A stretch of DNA of 64,000 nt, taken from the NCBI GenBank assembly GCA_963277665.1, contig OY728137.1, positions 1,171,206,670 through 1,171,270,669 on the forward strand, in the 5' to 3' direction. Origin of the DNA: Viscum album (lineage: Eukaryota; Streptophyta; Magnoliopsida; Santalales; Viscaceae). Both the position numbers and the translations under genes were made by a program. Positions 14,601 to 26,733 of this stretch are shown piece by piece. Under the pieces are notes generated by a model. It was not told where the DNA came from. It did not search any database and saw nothing but the letters and a program-made list of their open reading frames with translations. The first letter of the stretch is position 1. Each line of letters begins with the position of its first letter.

Positions 14601-15765
14601 ATCATTTTTATATATAATTTTAATGTCATTTTTACCATTTTTTTTAATTTTACTACATGGTTTGGAAGGAATGTATCTTTTATTTAGAAAATGAGGTTCT
14701 TTTTTACTAATCAGGAAAAAGTACAGGGAGAATGTTTTTTAACATATACCATAAGAATGGATTATTACACTTTAATAATGCCTTATTTTCATGAATCTTC
14801 ATTAAAATGATTTAATGTTTAATTTTAATTAAATTATTTTCATTTATAGTTTCATCGAATTTTGATAATGAAAGTGATTAAAAAAGGATATTTTCCTCAA
14901 GAATTAATTTCACGTATTTTATCAAAATTACTTTCTATCTATGATGAAATATGGATATATTTTTATCCATGTTATTAAGTTTATTTTATTATGTTTATGA
15001 TGGTATTTTTTAATGAAAACCATTTATTTTTAATGGATTATGATGTAATGATTTTTAAGAAACCCATTTGTTTCCTCATTAGGTTTGATATAATGAATGG
15101 ATTATGTTTTTATGGAACATGTGTGAATGATTTCATTATGAGATGTGTGGGACCAATATTTACCCCCAATGAATTAGGTAAATATTTGTCTCTCATGAGA
15201 TAAACATAAATAGAATGTCAAGTAAATATGGATTAGTAATACATGGCTGAAACAATAAGTAAATTTGGTTCAGTAATAGAATTTTCCACTATGATGGTCT
15301 TGGAAATGTTTCTTGGAAAAAATAGAAATGGTTTTCTATGTTTTTTTGTTTGAAAAACGTTATTGTTTTATACCAATTATATGGAATCTTGGTTAATGTC
15401 CCTTTAAGATTTATGCCATACGTACTACCAAGCTTTATTTTATGACTCAAGATTTAGATATTCAAAATATATGTTCATTTTTTTTCATTATTATAATTAT
15501 GTTTAGCTTTTCTCTCTTATTGATCATTTGATGTCAACCTATTTTTATTTTGCATTCCCCATGATATAAATAAAATATTTATGTAGGAAAACTATAAGTG
15601 AAGATATTTATGGGAGTTGTTTAATTTCATTCACCTAGCAAGAAGAATGTGATCCGTGATTCTAAAGACATTAAACGAATGTGGTCTATGGCTATATATT
15701 TATGTAATGTATGAAGTATTCCAAAAAAGAATTGTATTGTCCATGTACCTAAATAATGAGTTGTT
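11631..15765 (+). repeat. Array 1, third LTR
   Basis: It starts with the best preserved LTR end of the array, TGTAATAACCGAAG at 11631, right after the purine tract. Homology to the other LTRs runs to about 15,760, where TTGTTAGAATAAAT resembles a damaged primer site. Beyond about 15,840 I see no further match, so the array ends here or is cut by decay or deletion. The GTACG-type blocks lie at 13926-13965 and 14114-14155. No gene seen. Confidence 0.7.
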
Positions 15766-15770
15766 AGAAT

Positions 15771-18050
15771 AAATCCACTATATTTAATCAGATTGAAATA
15801 GAAAAAAATTATTGTAGGAAACCATATATTTCACATCACAGAATATTGCAATACATGCATGATTATTTAACCTAAAATGAAAATATTAAAATGGAAAAAC
15901 AAAAAGAAATATATAAAATATTTATAACAAGAATATTTCTAATATAAAACATGACCAGAAGGATATATATTTATTGAAATAATTCAATAATTATAATTGA
16001 ATACATAAATGTATAAGAAATTTTTTGAAATAAAAAAAATATAGGATAGGGATTGTGATATTTAATTTATAAATTATTTATGAAATGATTAAAGAAGGAT
16101 TGATGGTGAAAAAAACTATTATAAATAAAAATATATTCATTTGAAATATGGTAGTTGGAAATGATTTATTTTGATAAAAATATATCTATAGAATTTTTCT
16201 ATGGTATGAAAATAAATTATAATGATTTAATGTAAACATTATAATAAAAAAATTATAATATTTTTAAAAAATGTTTAATTATAAAAATATTTATTTGAGT
16301 TAAATGTAATTATTATGAGACTATGAACAAGATATATATATTATTAATCTTGAGCACATTTTTTTAATGACATGGTTTATTAAAATAAAATAGTATCATA
16401 TAAATATTTAATTTTAATATTTATTGGATATTTTTATTTTAAGGTGATATTTTAAGAGAAATTTTTTAAATGTTGACTATCATTATAAAAATAAAAAATA
16501 ATTATTACCTCATAATTATTTAAGAGAAATATGTTGATATTATATATTAGAAAATGGCCATATATTTATTCAAAATTAATTACTATAAAAATATTAAAAA
16601 TAATTTTATTTTCTTATAATAAATAATTTTTTTAAAAAATAGTATTCAACTATTATTTAAACAAAAAATAAATTAATTTTTCTATAATCTATATAATTTT
16701 AACCTCAAAAAATTGTTTGGATATTTGTAATTATCATGATTATATAACATAAAAAGGAAAATTTTACTTGTAAGAATGAAAATAAGTTAATGAGTATAAT
16801 GATAATATCCTTGATAGTTGTAAAATTTTTAATTTCCATGATTTGTTTTAATAAGTACTATGTATTTTTTTAAAATAAATATAATTAATTATTTTTTTAC
16901 TCTAATATTATATTTTTTATGTAATAAAAAATATTACCAATCAAATAATTTTTAATTTATCAATAATATGAATAAAATCACATAATATATAAAATTATTT
17001 TTTCTATAGACATTGTTGTTTTCTATAACATAAATTTAACACTAAAATGTAGAATTTTCATATCTAAAAAATTAATTTGATTATATTCTGAAAATAATAT
17101 AAGACTCCATGAAAGATATTGATACATAGATATGTATAATTATATTTGATAATGAATTATTTGAATGGATAAAATTTATTTTTTTCAATAAGTATAAAAA
17201 CTGATTACTTAATATGGTTTGATTTTGATCAATTAACATAACACTTATACCATATAGAATAATTTTAGTATATTTTAATATCATCTTCATATTTCTTAAA
17301 AAATAATAATCCCCAAAATCACCTAACACTCAGATTATTTTACCATTAAAAACCCAAATTTAGTTTTTATGTAAAAGTCCCACATATTAACCAGTTATAG
17401 GACCTAACATCGTTAAAAAAATCCATAACTGTACTTAAAAATTCTATGGAACATCTAACCATTTTAATATCACTATATAAATTTTAAAAATTTGGATGCC
17501 TTGGTTATAAAATAGTTTCCCAAGTCATATAATGTCATGATGTCTTTCATGAGAAGGTTCAAGTCCTCAAATTCAGCATTATCGACACACTAGAATTTTA
17601 TTATCTATTATTCACTCCAAACCTAATCCAATCATACCAATAAATAAAAAAAATTATATTTATAATACTTAATTGTTAATATATTAATGAAATAAAAGAT
17701 TTATACTTTCCACCCATCCATTGGAAAAATAAAAATGGCAGTAGTGTAATGTGCCGACTACCACCACAAAGGATGAAACATTCCATTTTTCAATACCACA
17801 AAACATGGATAGTTATAAAAATTTAATTAATAAATAAAAACTATATTTTTTGAATGAAATTATTTTATATAATGTTAAATGAGTTTGTCTAATATTATAT
17901 TCCACTTTATTAACATACCATTAATTCAATATTTGAAATTTATGATGATGCTCTTTAGCGTTTTCTTCTTCATGAATCATAACTATAATTATCATGGAAA
18001 TAAAATATGACACCGTAAATAATATTAAAAATTTATTATTGTAGAAAAAA
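15771..18050. other. AT-rich stretch with no recognisable gene
   Basis: Runs of A and T dominate on both strands. The only frame over 60 aa (17081-17329, - strand, 82 aa) is I/L/Y/F-rich and has no motif. A lone GGTTCAAGTCC (17556-17566) matches a pol III B box, but no A box or tRNA fold goes with it. The stretch could be very old transposon remains. Confidence 0.5.
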
Positions 18051-18350
18051 TAATATTGTAACTAATATAATTTTATCAATATATGGAAATTTAAATTTAA
18101 ATTGAAATGATTGTGGTTAAAAATAATAATTTATAACATAAAAAAATTGAATAAACCATTAATAGTAAATAAATATAAATTGAAGTCTAATAGACAAAGG
18201 GTGAAAATTTCAATAGAAATTAATTATGTTATAAAATAATTTATATCAAATGATATATCTATTTTATAGTGGTATAATTTAATTTTTGTGAATTCTAGAA
18301 TATTGTTAATTTTTTTATCTCAATTTTATTTTATTATGTTATGATCATTC
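18051..18350. repeat. 719-bp repeat, left partial copy flanking the copia element
   Basis: This 300-bp piece closely matches the starts of the two copies at 30,991 and 31,710 (shared stretches such as AATAAACCATTAATAGTAAA and AGACAAAGGGTGAAAATTTC). It is cut off at GATCATTC by the left LTR at 18,351. It has no coding potential. Confidence 0.8.
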
Positions 18351-19147
18351 TGTAGGATCGAAATAATTATGTAGATGCTCAATATACAAGAGGGGGTGAA
18401 TTGTATACTTTAAAAAATTGCTTTAAACAAAGTAAAGAGATAAGTTTAACAAAGTTAAACAAAGAGAATTCACAACACCTCTAACACCAATTGAAAACAT
18501 GAAAATGAAATGAAGTTATAAACTTCATGTCCAATGACCTTTCTTAAAACCGGAAAGAGATTCCAAAAGTAGGTTCCGGAAATATGGTTCCGGAAATTGA
18601 AACTTAACAAAAGATTGCAATATGAGATTCTACATTAAAGCGTATAGAATCTAAATGAAACAGAGTACAAGTAAGGAAGTATAAGAAAGTTATACTTTCC
18701 TTATAATACAAAATGCAACAGAAACAAACAAGTAGTAAAACTACAAGTAACATGATATAAGTCTTTTAACCCAAATAGAAGGGTATCCAACAACCTTGGA
18801 TAAAGGTCCCTTGATTTATACTTTCAAGAAAGTCTATCTTACCCACACCAGGGTAAGCCCTCAATATGAAGATCGAAGTCTCTGTCTTGCTATCCCCGCA
18901 AGCCCTAAACTTCAAGGTAGTTGGAACCTTTTTCTTCCTTAGCAAGGAAGCCCTCGAACTTCAAGGTAGTCGGAACATCTGTCTTCCTATCCCCGGAATT
19001 CGTCAAATGTAATCACCAACATTCGGAGTCGCACGAAGCTTTGAGAGTTAATAATAGCCTCTATCTCTAGAAATCACTTCAAGCATGTAATCACAAGAGT
19101 CGAAGATCAGTCAGCCTTTCAGCCTTGAGCTCTTTCAAATGAGCTCC

Positions 19148-19155
19148 TATTTATA
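19148..19155 (-). promoter_or_regulatory. TATA box of the copia LTR (left)
   Basis: The - strand reads CCTATAAATAGGAGCTC, a good plant TATA element. The same box is at 29933-29940 in the other LTR. Transcription would start about 25-35 bases further along the - strand, near 19,115-19,123. For the full-length element the 29,93x copy is the one that would drive genomic RNA. Confidence 0.65.
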
Positions 19156-19429
19156 GGCAAGGTCGACCTCCATTCCAACGGTCATATTTTCCTTAAAAAT
19201 CAGAGGGACCTGTACACGTGTAACTTAACCAACGGTTAGTTTATAACAGAATAGATAACATCGTTTTATAACAAAACAAGTCAAATAGAATGTACGAAAT
19301 TGATTAAAGTATTACTCAAATGTTCGGAGTGAAGGTTCAGAGTGTAAACAAAAATAATTTTTCTAAGTATAAATAAATTCGGAGTGTTTAAAACAAAGAT
19401 GACCAGATTCTGTTTAATAGGTGAATTCG

Positions 19430-19875
19430 GAATGAGAATTCATCAATAGAATTCGTAATGAGAATTCATCATCAGAATTCGTAATGAGAATTCATCATCA
19501 GAATTCGTAATGAGAATTCATCATCAGAATTCGTAATAAGAATTCATCATTAGAATTCGTAATGAGAATTTGTATCCAAAATTTGTAATGAGAATTCATC
19601 ATCATAATTCGTAATGAGAAATCGTCATCAGAATTCGTAATGAGAACTCATCATCAGAATTCGTAATGAGAATTCGTCATCAGAATTCGTAATGAGAATT
19701 CATCATCAGAATTCATAATGAGAATTTGTATCCAGAATTCATAATGAGAATTCATCATCGTAATTCGTATTTAGAATTCGTCATCAGAATTTGTAATGAG
19801 AATTCTTCATCAGAATTCGTAATGATAATTCATCATCAGAATTTGTAATGAGAATTCGTATCCAGAATTCGGAGT
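19430..19875. repeat. 26-bp minisatellite in the left copia LTR
   Basis: The tandem unit is GAATTCGTAATGAGAATTC followed by ATCATCA, repeated with small changes. Each unit carries EcoRI-type GAATTC palindromes. The same array at a different length and order of variants is in the right LTR (30,210-30,660). On the - strand it lies upstream of the TATA box, in U3. Confidence 0.9.
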
Positions 19876-20209
19876 AGAACTTTATTAGAGTTCGTATCCG
19901 GAATTTGGAATGAAACTTCACTACAGTTCTCATCTGGAATTCGTTACATAAAACAGAATGTTTCATATCAAAGTTTCAAATGATTCCGAGAATATAGAAA
20001 TGAATCTGAAACTTATACTTAATAAATATATGAATGAAAATATGATAAGGAAAATTTTCCTTACAAAAGAGGTCTTCCTTATAAAAGAGATTTTCATTAT
20101 AAAAGAAATTTTCCTTATAAAAGAAATTTTTCTTAATGAAAGGTGTTTGGGATTTTCAAAACAAGAAGGAATGGAATAGTAATAAGGAAAACCTTATTGA
20201 CTCAATAAT

Positions 20210-20223
20210 ATCCCCCTTTTTGG
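20210..20223 (-). other. Copia polypurine tract
   Basis: The - strand reads CCAAAAAGGGGGAT, followed by TATTAT and then the LTR start TGAGTCAATAAGG. This is the expected plus-strand primer next to the 3' LTR. Confidence 0.8.
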
Positions 20224-20659
20224 AAATCACAAACATACCTATGAAAAAGAATGTCTAAGAAGAAATAAAATATTAAGGCTTATCTCCCATTGCTTATGGA
20301 TGCTGATGAATACGACTAACTCCCCCTAAGGCTTTGAATCTCTAAGGATCGTATTCTAGAATTCCAGAATTATATTTCATTAAGAATAAGAATGTATTCT
20401 TTAATGAAAAACTCTCCCATAGATAAACTCTATTAGACTTTGTTTTCTTTCTCTTACATTGTTAAGATTATTTTTCCCCTTTATTAGGGTTCTTTTCCTT
20501 CTCTGCCTTTGTGATTTTCAAAAAGAATTCAAGGGAATGGAAAATATAACAAAGTACCTAAAAAATTAGTAGTGACAACAAAAGAAACAAGCAAGAACAA
20601 TTTTCATTATGTTTGAAATCTCAACAACAATGAAATTTAGATACAACAAAAGATCGGAT

Positions 20660-23050
20660 CTGTCTATTTTGGATCTTTTTCCTTCGCCATAAGACCCTTA
20701 AGAGTAGTCTTTATCTTCTTCAAGTGTTTATGGTCTTCCTCGGCTTTGTTCTCTAACACAACAATTCTTGCATTTTGAGCATCAATCTATTCTTCCTGGG
20801 CTTGAAGCTTTTCTTCCCGAGCCTTCGAGATCTGTTGTTGATTTAAAAAAATTTCTTCAAACTCAATCTGATGATCCCTTTCATACTTCCAGTTTTGAGA
20901 AATAGAATTCAGCTTCCCATTCCGATCTCTAACTTCTTGAATCTAGAAATTATTTTCATCTGTCAAATTTTCTTCAAAGGATGAAGTAAGTTAATTTATC
21001 TTCCTATCTTCTGTCTCAAAGGCATCCTTCACATTATCTTGGAATTCATCAAAGAGCCTCATCTCTTCTACAGTATTACTAGACCAACTAGTCATCCTCT
21101 TGCAAGATCTTTTGTGGGATTCATAGCCGACAAAGAAAGTTTTGAACTGAGCCTCTATCTCAACACATTTGTCCATAACCATGGATACAGAGTCTGTTTT
21201 CTGATTCAAAGAATGTTGGAGCATCTGGCATCTAGAATAAATACTTGAGAAAGTCGGAATAGAACCTACCATCTTCTTTAAAGACTGATCAACAAATTCA
21301 TGCCCCAACGAAGATGAATCAGAATCCGAGACTTTTCTTGGAGAATTTTCTTCTTCAAAATGCTCAACCTTCTTCTTAGAAGAACTACCCACTTCCCTTC
21401 TCTTTAAAACTACTGAGCTCAGGGTATCAAGAACATGTTTCTTTCCCTTTTCCTTTTTTGGAATGGTTTCCTATTCCGGAGATCTCTTTTCACTGTCAAA
21501 CACTAGAAAATCATTGTCTTCATCATCAGCAACTTTCTAAGCACCTCCTTCTACGTTCTTCATTTGAGAAATATCATGTAGAAGTTGTTCTTCCTCTGCA
21601 TGATAGGCTACTTTTTCTTCTCATTTCTCTTCATACTTTCCTGGAGTGACTAACTTAGAAGACTCATCTTCTGATGTTCGGAGTGACAAATGTTCCGAAG
21701 GTGTACCCTTATAATCATCTACTTGTTTCAAAACGTCTCTGGTGTCACCACTACCTTCAGCAACTTCTTCTTCCTCTTCCAATTGCTCTATCTGATCAAC
21801 TTACTCAACATGAATTTCTACTGCCTCTTCCGGAGTGACAAAGATTATTCCTGGAGTCTCAGATAGAGATTCCAAAGAAAAAGATCTCGGAACAGAAATT
21901 TTTGCTGAAACCATCTCATTAAACTTTAACAAATCTGAGCTACCTCATCATCAGACATCTTCTTCTTAAGCTTCTTTTCTCTCACTTGTTTTTCTAGCTC
22001 ATCCGCAGTTCTTTCCTTCAAGGCATTAGCCTCCACCAGATCCAAGACAAACTTAGGCTCCCCTTGTACTCTCTTCTCATTGATTTCCCTCCACATAGAA
22101 ACTACCTCAGCTGGGTAAGCATTCTTCTTCTTCGGTTTTGGAGGTGCGGAATGAACATCCTTAGACTTGGGATTCTCTACTTCAACTACAACTTCTTATA
22201 ACTTCCTCTTCTTCGCTGGCTTAGAGGATTCAGGTTCAGCAACTTCTAGAACCGTTTCTTCTTGAGTAGGTAAATCAACAAACTGACAAGTCTTCTTGTC
22301 GAAGGCTAAATCCATTCTTTTGAGTGTACCATCACTCACCAACATGATCTTGCAAACTCTTGTCTTAGACTTGCAAGCCTCCTTGAAGGACTCAAGGCAC
22401 CAAACTATCAACTTTGAGAGGATTGTTGGATATATTATGATCTCAGCTCTCCGATTCCCTTTCTTAAAATTATCCATAGTAATAAGAATGTGTTTCATCA
22501 GGTTAAACTTCCTCAGATTTATCAAAAAATCTAGAATATAAATCTCACTCTTCTTCAAACTATCTTTGTCACCCTTTCTCGGTATGACAAGGCCTTGTAC
22601 CCATAATTCTAGAATCCGGAAATTCGTAGAGAGATAATAAATCTTCGAAGCCTTGTCATCTTCCAGTCCGAGAGTCTCTAATACCTTTTCCTTGTCGAAG
22701 CTTCCCTTTGAATCCGAAAAAACATGAGAAATGAACTCGGCTTCTCCTTCATTGTTCAGCCCTACCAAGCTAGCGACCTTGGCATAAGAAAGCTTATAAG
22801 TCATTCCATAAGACTTAAACACCAATTTCTCCTTTCCATCTTCCTTATAGAAGGAAACTGTCTCATAAAACTCTATAAGAAAATCCGAAAAAACATCATC
22901 TTGATTTCCGGGCTTGGATACAGCAACATCTTCCCATCCGTTAAGCTTTATGTTCTTGGATATAATAGAATCATACTTGTTGAAGAAATCATGATGAACC
23001 AACCGTTTTCTATATACTAACCACTTGGAAATTGGCTTAGAGGAAGACAT
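20660..23050 (-). pseudogene. Extra 3' ORF of the copia element (broken), function unknown
   Basis: Downstream of RNase H the - strand keeps one long reading frame of roughly 800 codons, interrupted by several stops and at least one frameshift (near 21,930). The best open part is 22,196-23,050, about 284 aa from an ATG at 23,050. It is a globular, charged domain that resembles, by general look, the plant transposon-associated N-terminal domain found in some retroelement 3' ORFs; this is a weak assignment. It ends in a basic, nuclear-signal-like PAKKRKL. An acidic Glu/Ser-rich middle follows (about 21,300-22,190; open piece 20,991-21,392), then a Lys/Glu/Gln-rich coiled-coil-like C-terminus (20,670-20,880). 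Sirevirus elements carry an envelope-like or other extra ORF at this place. I see no clear signal peptide or membrane segment here, which argues against a classical envelope. Confidence 0.6.
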
Positions 23051-23079
23051 GTCTTGAGAAGCTACTTCCAAAGGAATTC

Positions 23080-23896
23080 AGATCTGAAGACCTCTGAGAA
23101 GTTCGGAACAGAGAAATCTGAAGTTTGGAATGGATTTAAAATGGAGAGGCAGAGCTTCGAGATGCTGGAGCTTGAAAACCGATGTGGGACGACCATTTTG
23201 GGTCCCCATTATATAGGAAACGAGAAGACGGTTCAACTTTCTCAGTTGATCAAACAGTTGTGACAAGCTAAGATCAGATCTGACGGTTGAAAACCAATTC
23301 TCAAGAAAACATGAATCCGATCTTTTGAGGCTTTTATTAAAACAGAGAATTAAGAAAACTATAATCCGAAAACAAAATATAAGAAAATGCCAGCAAGTAA
23401 AGTATGATTACAAAAACTTGAGTAACGAAATCATACCTTTCGGGTTGGCTTAGGAGGATTATTCGTAATGGGTAACATTCTTAAGAAAAGTACGAAAAAA
23501 ACTTTACTACAAAAAGACATAGTTCTCAAAACTCATTACGAAAAAGAAACTCAGTACGGAAAACTCAGTACAAAAATTTCATTACAATATTTGAAAATGA
23601 AAAGCTCATTATGAGTGATTCGGTACGAAAATATCGTTATGAAAATACCAGTACGAAATTTTCCATTCCGAAAGTTTTCTATACAAAAATTTCCATTCTA
23701 GAAATTTTCTATACGAAAATATCCATTCTGGATAATTTAAGTTCCGGAAATTCCCATTCTGTAATTTTAGTTCCGAAAAGTTTGAAAAACTATCTTTGAA
23801 AAATTTAGTTACTCTAACAATCAAATGTACTCCCCCTATGAAAAAGAGTTTATTATTATAAGGAGACTTTTTAAACAGAATGTTAATGAAGAATGA
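23080..23896. other. Spacer between RNase H and the extra ORF, with degenerate short repeats
   Basis: Between 23,470 and 23,820 phrases such as ACGAAAATTTCCATTC and TTCCGGAA recur irregularly. They resemble the TTCGTAATGA/TTCGGAATGA theme of the LTR minisatellite and of the leader at 28,970-29,030. Frames here on both strands (71, 62 aa) are repeat translations. Confidence 0.5.
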
Positions 23897-24502
23897 TTAC
23901 CTTATAGTTATCATTCCTAACTTTTGTTTAATGTATTCAAATCTATCAAAATGCAATGATTTTTGAAAAATATCAGCAAGTTGATCTTTCCTTCTGATAA
24001 ACTGAAGAATAATATCTCCTTTTAGTGTGTGATCCCTAAGAAAGTGATGCCTATTATCTATGTGTTTTGCACGAGAGTGATGTGAAGGGTTCTTACTTAA
24101 GGCAATGGCACTTGTGTTATCACACAAAATTTGAGTTTTAGTAAAATTTAATCCATAGTCTGTGAGTGTGTGTTGCATCCACAAAACATGAGCATAACAA
24201 CTTCCAGTTGCTACATATTTAGCTTCTGCAGTGGAGAGTTCCACAGAATGTTGCTTCTTGCAGGACGAAGAAACTAATGAATCTCCTAAGAAATGGAATG
24301 TTTTGGATGTACTCTTTCTATCCATTCTATATCCACCAAAGTCAGCATCAGAAAATCTTTTTAGAACAAAATCATTTCCAGAAGTATAAAATAATCCTAG
24401 ATCCATGGTTCCCTTAAGGTAGCGAAAAATTCTTTTTACTGCCTTTAAGTGAGATTCCTTAGGATTGGATAGATATCTTGCACATAAGCATACTGAGAAC
24501 AT
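23897..24502 (-). pseudogene. Copia RNase H domain
   Basis: The 201-aa frame has the copia RNase H signature: SDADFGG, STAEAKYVA, CDNTSAI and RAKHID, with DQLADIF near the end. These supply the acidic residues that cut the RNA strand of the RNA/DNA hybrid. It is the last part of pol. It is separated from the RT frame at 24,568 by a frameshift near 24,600 and by two TGA codons, so no continuous pol remains. Confidence 0.9.
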
Positions 24503-24567
24503 TAAGACTTGTCAACTAGCTGTTAAGTAAAATAAACTTCATATCATACCTATAAAATATGTTTGAT

Positions 24568-25371
24568 CTACTGGTTTACCAGCTTCATCAAGATCAAAAG
24601 AGTTTGAGTACCAATAAGAGTACGTATACTCTTAGTGCTGTCATAACCATACTTTTTGAGAAGATCTTTAATATACTTATGTTGAGATATATAGGTTCCT
24701 TCTGGTTTTTGAGAAATTTGAAAACCAAGGAAAAAAGATAACTCACCCATCATACTCATTTCAAACTTAGATTTCATTAGACTTGAAAAAGAGTCGGTTA
24801 AAGATTGCTGAGTTGAACCAAATATGATGTCATCAACATAAAATTGAACAATCAAAACATTTTTATTATCTTTCTTTATAAAAAGGGTTGGATATGCATT
24901 TCCCTTAACATAGTTATTTTGAAGCAAAAATCCAGTGAGTCTATCATACCATGCTTGTGGGGATTGTTTAAGACCATACAGAGCTTTGGTAAGTCTAAAA
25001 ACATGATCAGGATGTTTTGTATCTTCAAAACCAGGAGGTTGTTCAACAAAAACATCCTCTTCGCCATAACCATTAAGAAAAGCACATTTCAAATCCATCT
25101 GAAAAAGTTTAAAATTAAGGAATGATGCAAAGGCAAGTAGAATACAGATAGATTCAAGTCTAGCTACTGGAGCATAGGTTTCTTCATAGTCTATTTCCTC
25201 TTGCTGATTATAGCCTTTAGCAACAAGTCTAGATTTATTTCTTACTATGACTCCATTTTCATCCCATTTGTTTCTGAAGACCCACATTACTCCAATAACA
25301 GAAGTTTCCTTAGGTCTTTCAACAAAGTTCCACACATTATTCCTTTCGAATTCATTTAGTTCATCTTGCAT
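24568..25371 (-). pseudogene. Copia reverse transcriptase domain
   Basis: The 267-aa frame contains the classic copia RT blocks: WVFRNKWDENG, RLVAKGYNQQ, YEETYAPVARLES, QMDLKCAFLNG, EQPPGF, LTKALYGLKQSPQAWY and the catalytic YVDDIIFGST. The D of MDLK and the two D of YVDD, which bind the metals, are all kept. The frame is lost at the C-terminus (after about residue 250), where the sequence shifts before reaching RNase H. It would copy element RNA into cDNA within the virus-like particle. Confidence 0.95.
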
Positions 25372-25905
25372 AGCTTTGATCCAATCATCATCACCTAAAG
25401 CTTCATCAGTGCTTTTAGGTTATAATTGGGAAATAAATGCTAGATGTTCTACTTAATTTCTTAAGGAACTTCTAGTCCTTACAGGTTGATTTACATCACA
25501 AATGATACTATCATTGGGATGATTCTTAAGAAACACCTGATTTGGGTTTTGAAAAGCCTTTTCATCAACATAGAGTAGAAAGTCTTCTTGGGAGAATATT
25601 TCAGAAGTATCTTCTTGAACATTATCCTTATCAGAAGGTTCTTCTATCAAAGGTTGACAATGAGTTTGAAAACACATCCGAGGATGTAGGCTGGGATGGT
25701 TTAAAAACAAAAGGATCAGACTCATGAAATTTTTCATGCACTGTTTCTTCAACAGTACAAGTATTTTTATTAGAAACTCTATAAGCCTTAGAAGTTGTGG
25801 AATAACTTAAGAAAATTCCTTCATCAGATTTTGGTGTGAATTCTGTAAGTAATCTTTAGTATTCAAAATGATTATTTTGCAACCAAAAACCTTGAAGTAG
25901 GATAG
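25372..25905 (-). pseudogene. Copia pol linker between integrase and RT
   Basis: A poorly conserved, Ser/Pro/Asp/Asn-rich stretch; the open piece is 25,453-25,752 (99 aa). In copia pol this is the variable integrase C-terminal tail before RT. It is interrupted by stops on both sides (for example just upstream of 25,371 and between 25,752 and 25,906). Confidence 0.7.
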
Positions 25906-26733
25906 TCATGGTTTTCTACCATTCCATAACTCATAAGGAGTTTTATTAAGAAAAGGTCTAATCAAAACTCGATTTATAGTATAGCAAGTAGTACTTACAG
26001 CTTCAGCCCAGAAATGTCTAGCTATAGAATATTTACTCAACATGGTTCTAGTTATCTCTTGAAGAATTCTATTTCTTCTCTCAACTACAACTTTCTTCTG
26101 AGGAGTTCTAGGTGATGAAAAATTGTGAGTAATACCTTTTTTACTACAAAAAGTTTCAAAATCAGAATTTTGAAATTCTCCTCCATGATCACTATGAATA
26201 GTTTTCAATGGAATTTTTTTCTCATTTTTAACTTGAGCTCTATAACTATTGAAATAAGAAAAAGCTTCAGATTTCTTTCCTAGAAAATAAACCCATGTAA
26301 ATCTAGTGCAATCATCAACTAGAACAAACACATAGTATTTGCCTCCAATACTTCTAGTTCGTGTTGGACCAAAAAGATCCATGTGCACTAACTGCAATGC
26401 ATCAGTTGTTGAGACTTCACCGATCGATTTAAAACTAGATTTATGTTTCTTTCCATATTGACATGGATAACAAACTTTAGAAGAATCAAATCTAAGCTCC
26501 GGTAGATCCTTAACTAGTTTCTTCTTAGTGAGTTTACATAGGTTTCCAAGGTCACAGTGACCTAGTCTTCTATGCCATAACCAGGAATGATCTACCATTG
26601 CACTTAGGCAAGGTAAATCATGGCTCCTGAGAACTTCTAAATTTAAGGTGTAAACATTCTCATGCCTATTGGATGAGAGAATAAATTCTTCCTTGGAATT
26701 GTGAAGTAAGCACATATCATTCCTAAAATTCAC
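25906..26733 (-). pseudogene. Copia GAG-pre-integrase and integrase core
   Basis: The 275-aa frame opens with a pre-integrase zinc-binding region: SWLWHRRLGH supplies the two His, and VCYPCQYGK the two Cys. The integrase core follows with D in HMDLFGP, D in IHSDHGGEF and E in VVVERRNR, the DDE triad, all present. YELWNGRKP closes the conserved core. It would insert cDNA into the host chromosome. A TGA at 26,788-26,790 separates it from the protease part. Confidence 0.95.

Larger units (their letters stand above)
1..15770 (+). mobile_element. Old tandem array of a pol-less LTR retrotransposon (array 1)
   Basis: Three diverged copies of one long sequence follow each other with a period of about 5.84 then 5.95 kb. 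Anchors seen in all three: the AAAGTG...CCACTTACTCACACCTC-like block at 1773, 7608 and 13555, and the GGTAAATATTT...ATGAG block at 3386, 9222 and 15177. Between copies there are an initiator-Met-type primer site (3982, 9820) and a purine tract TTTATGGGGGG (5666, 11615) followed by TGTAATAACC. The order is therefore LTR-internal-LTR-internal-LTR on the + strand. LTRs are about 4.1 kb and the internal parts only 1.7-1.8 kb, without pol. That matches LARD-type non-autonomous Ty3/gypsy derivatives. Copies are heavily decayed and AT-rich, so the array is old. The element's far left end lies outside the window. Confidence 0.75.
18351..20204 (-). repeat. Copia 3' LTR (left)
   Basis: It is 1854 bp, TG...CA, and pairs with 29132-30989. 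It contains a promoter (TATA box 19148-19155), imperfect tandem repeats of roughly 50 bp built on CTTCAAGGTAGT at about 18,840-18,990, and a 26-bp minisatellite at 19,430-19,875. The 60-aa frame at 19784-19966 is only the minisatellite translated. Confidence 0.93.

Noticed and set aside
19430..19875. CRISPR-like look of regularly spaced short repeats
   Set aside because: Units are contiguous without unique spacers, in a plant LTR; it is a minisatellite.
19784..19966. 60-aa frame repeated in both copia LTRs (also 30,569-30,751)
   Set aside because: It is the translated 26-bp minisatellite.
22296..23263. + strand frames of 69-98 aa opposite the extra copia ORF
   Set aside because: They are antisense shadows of the - strand reading frame.
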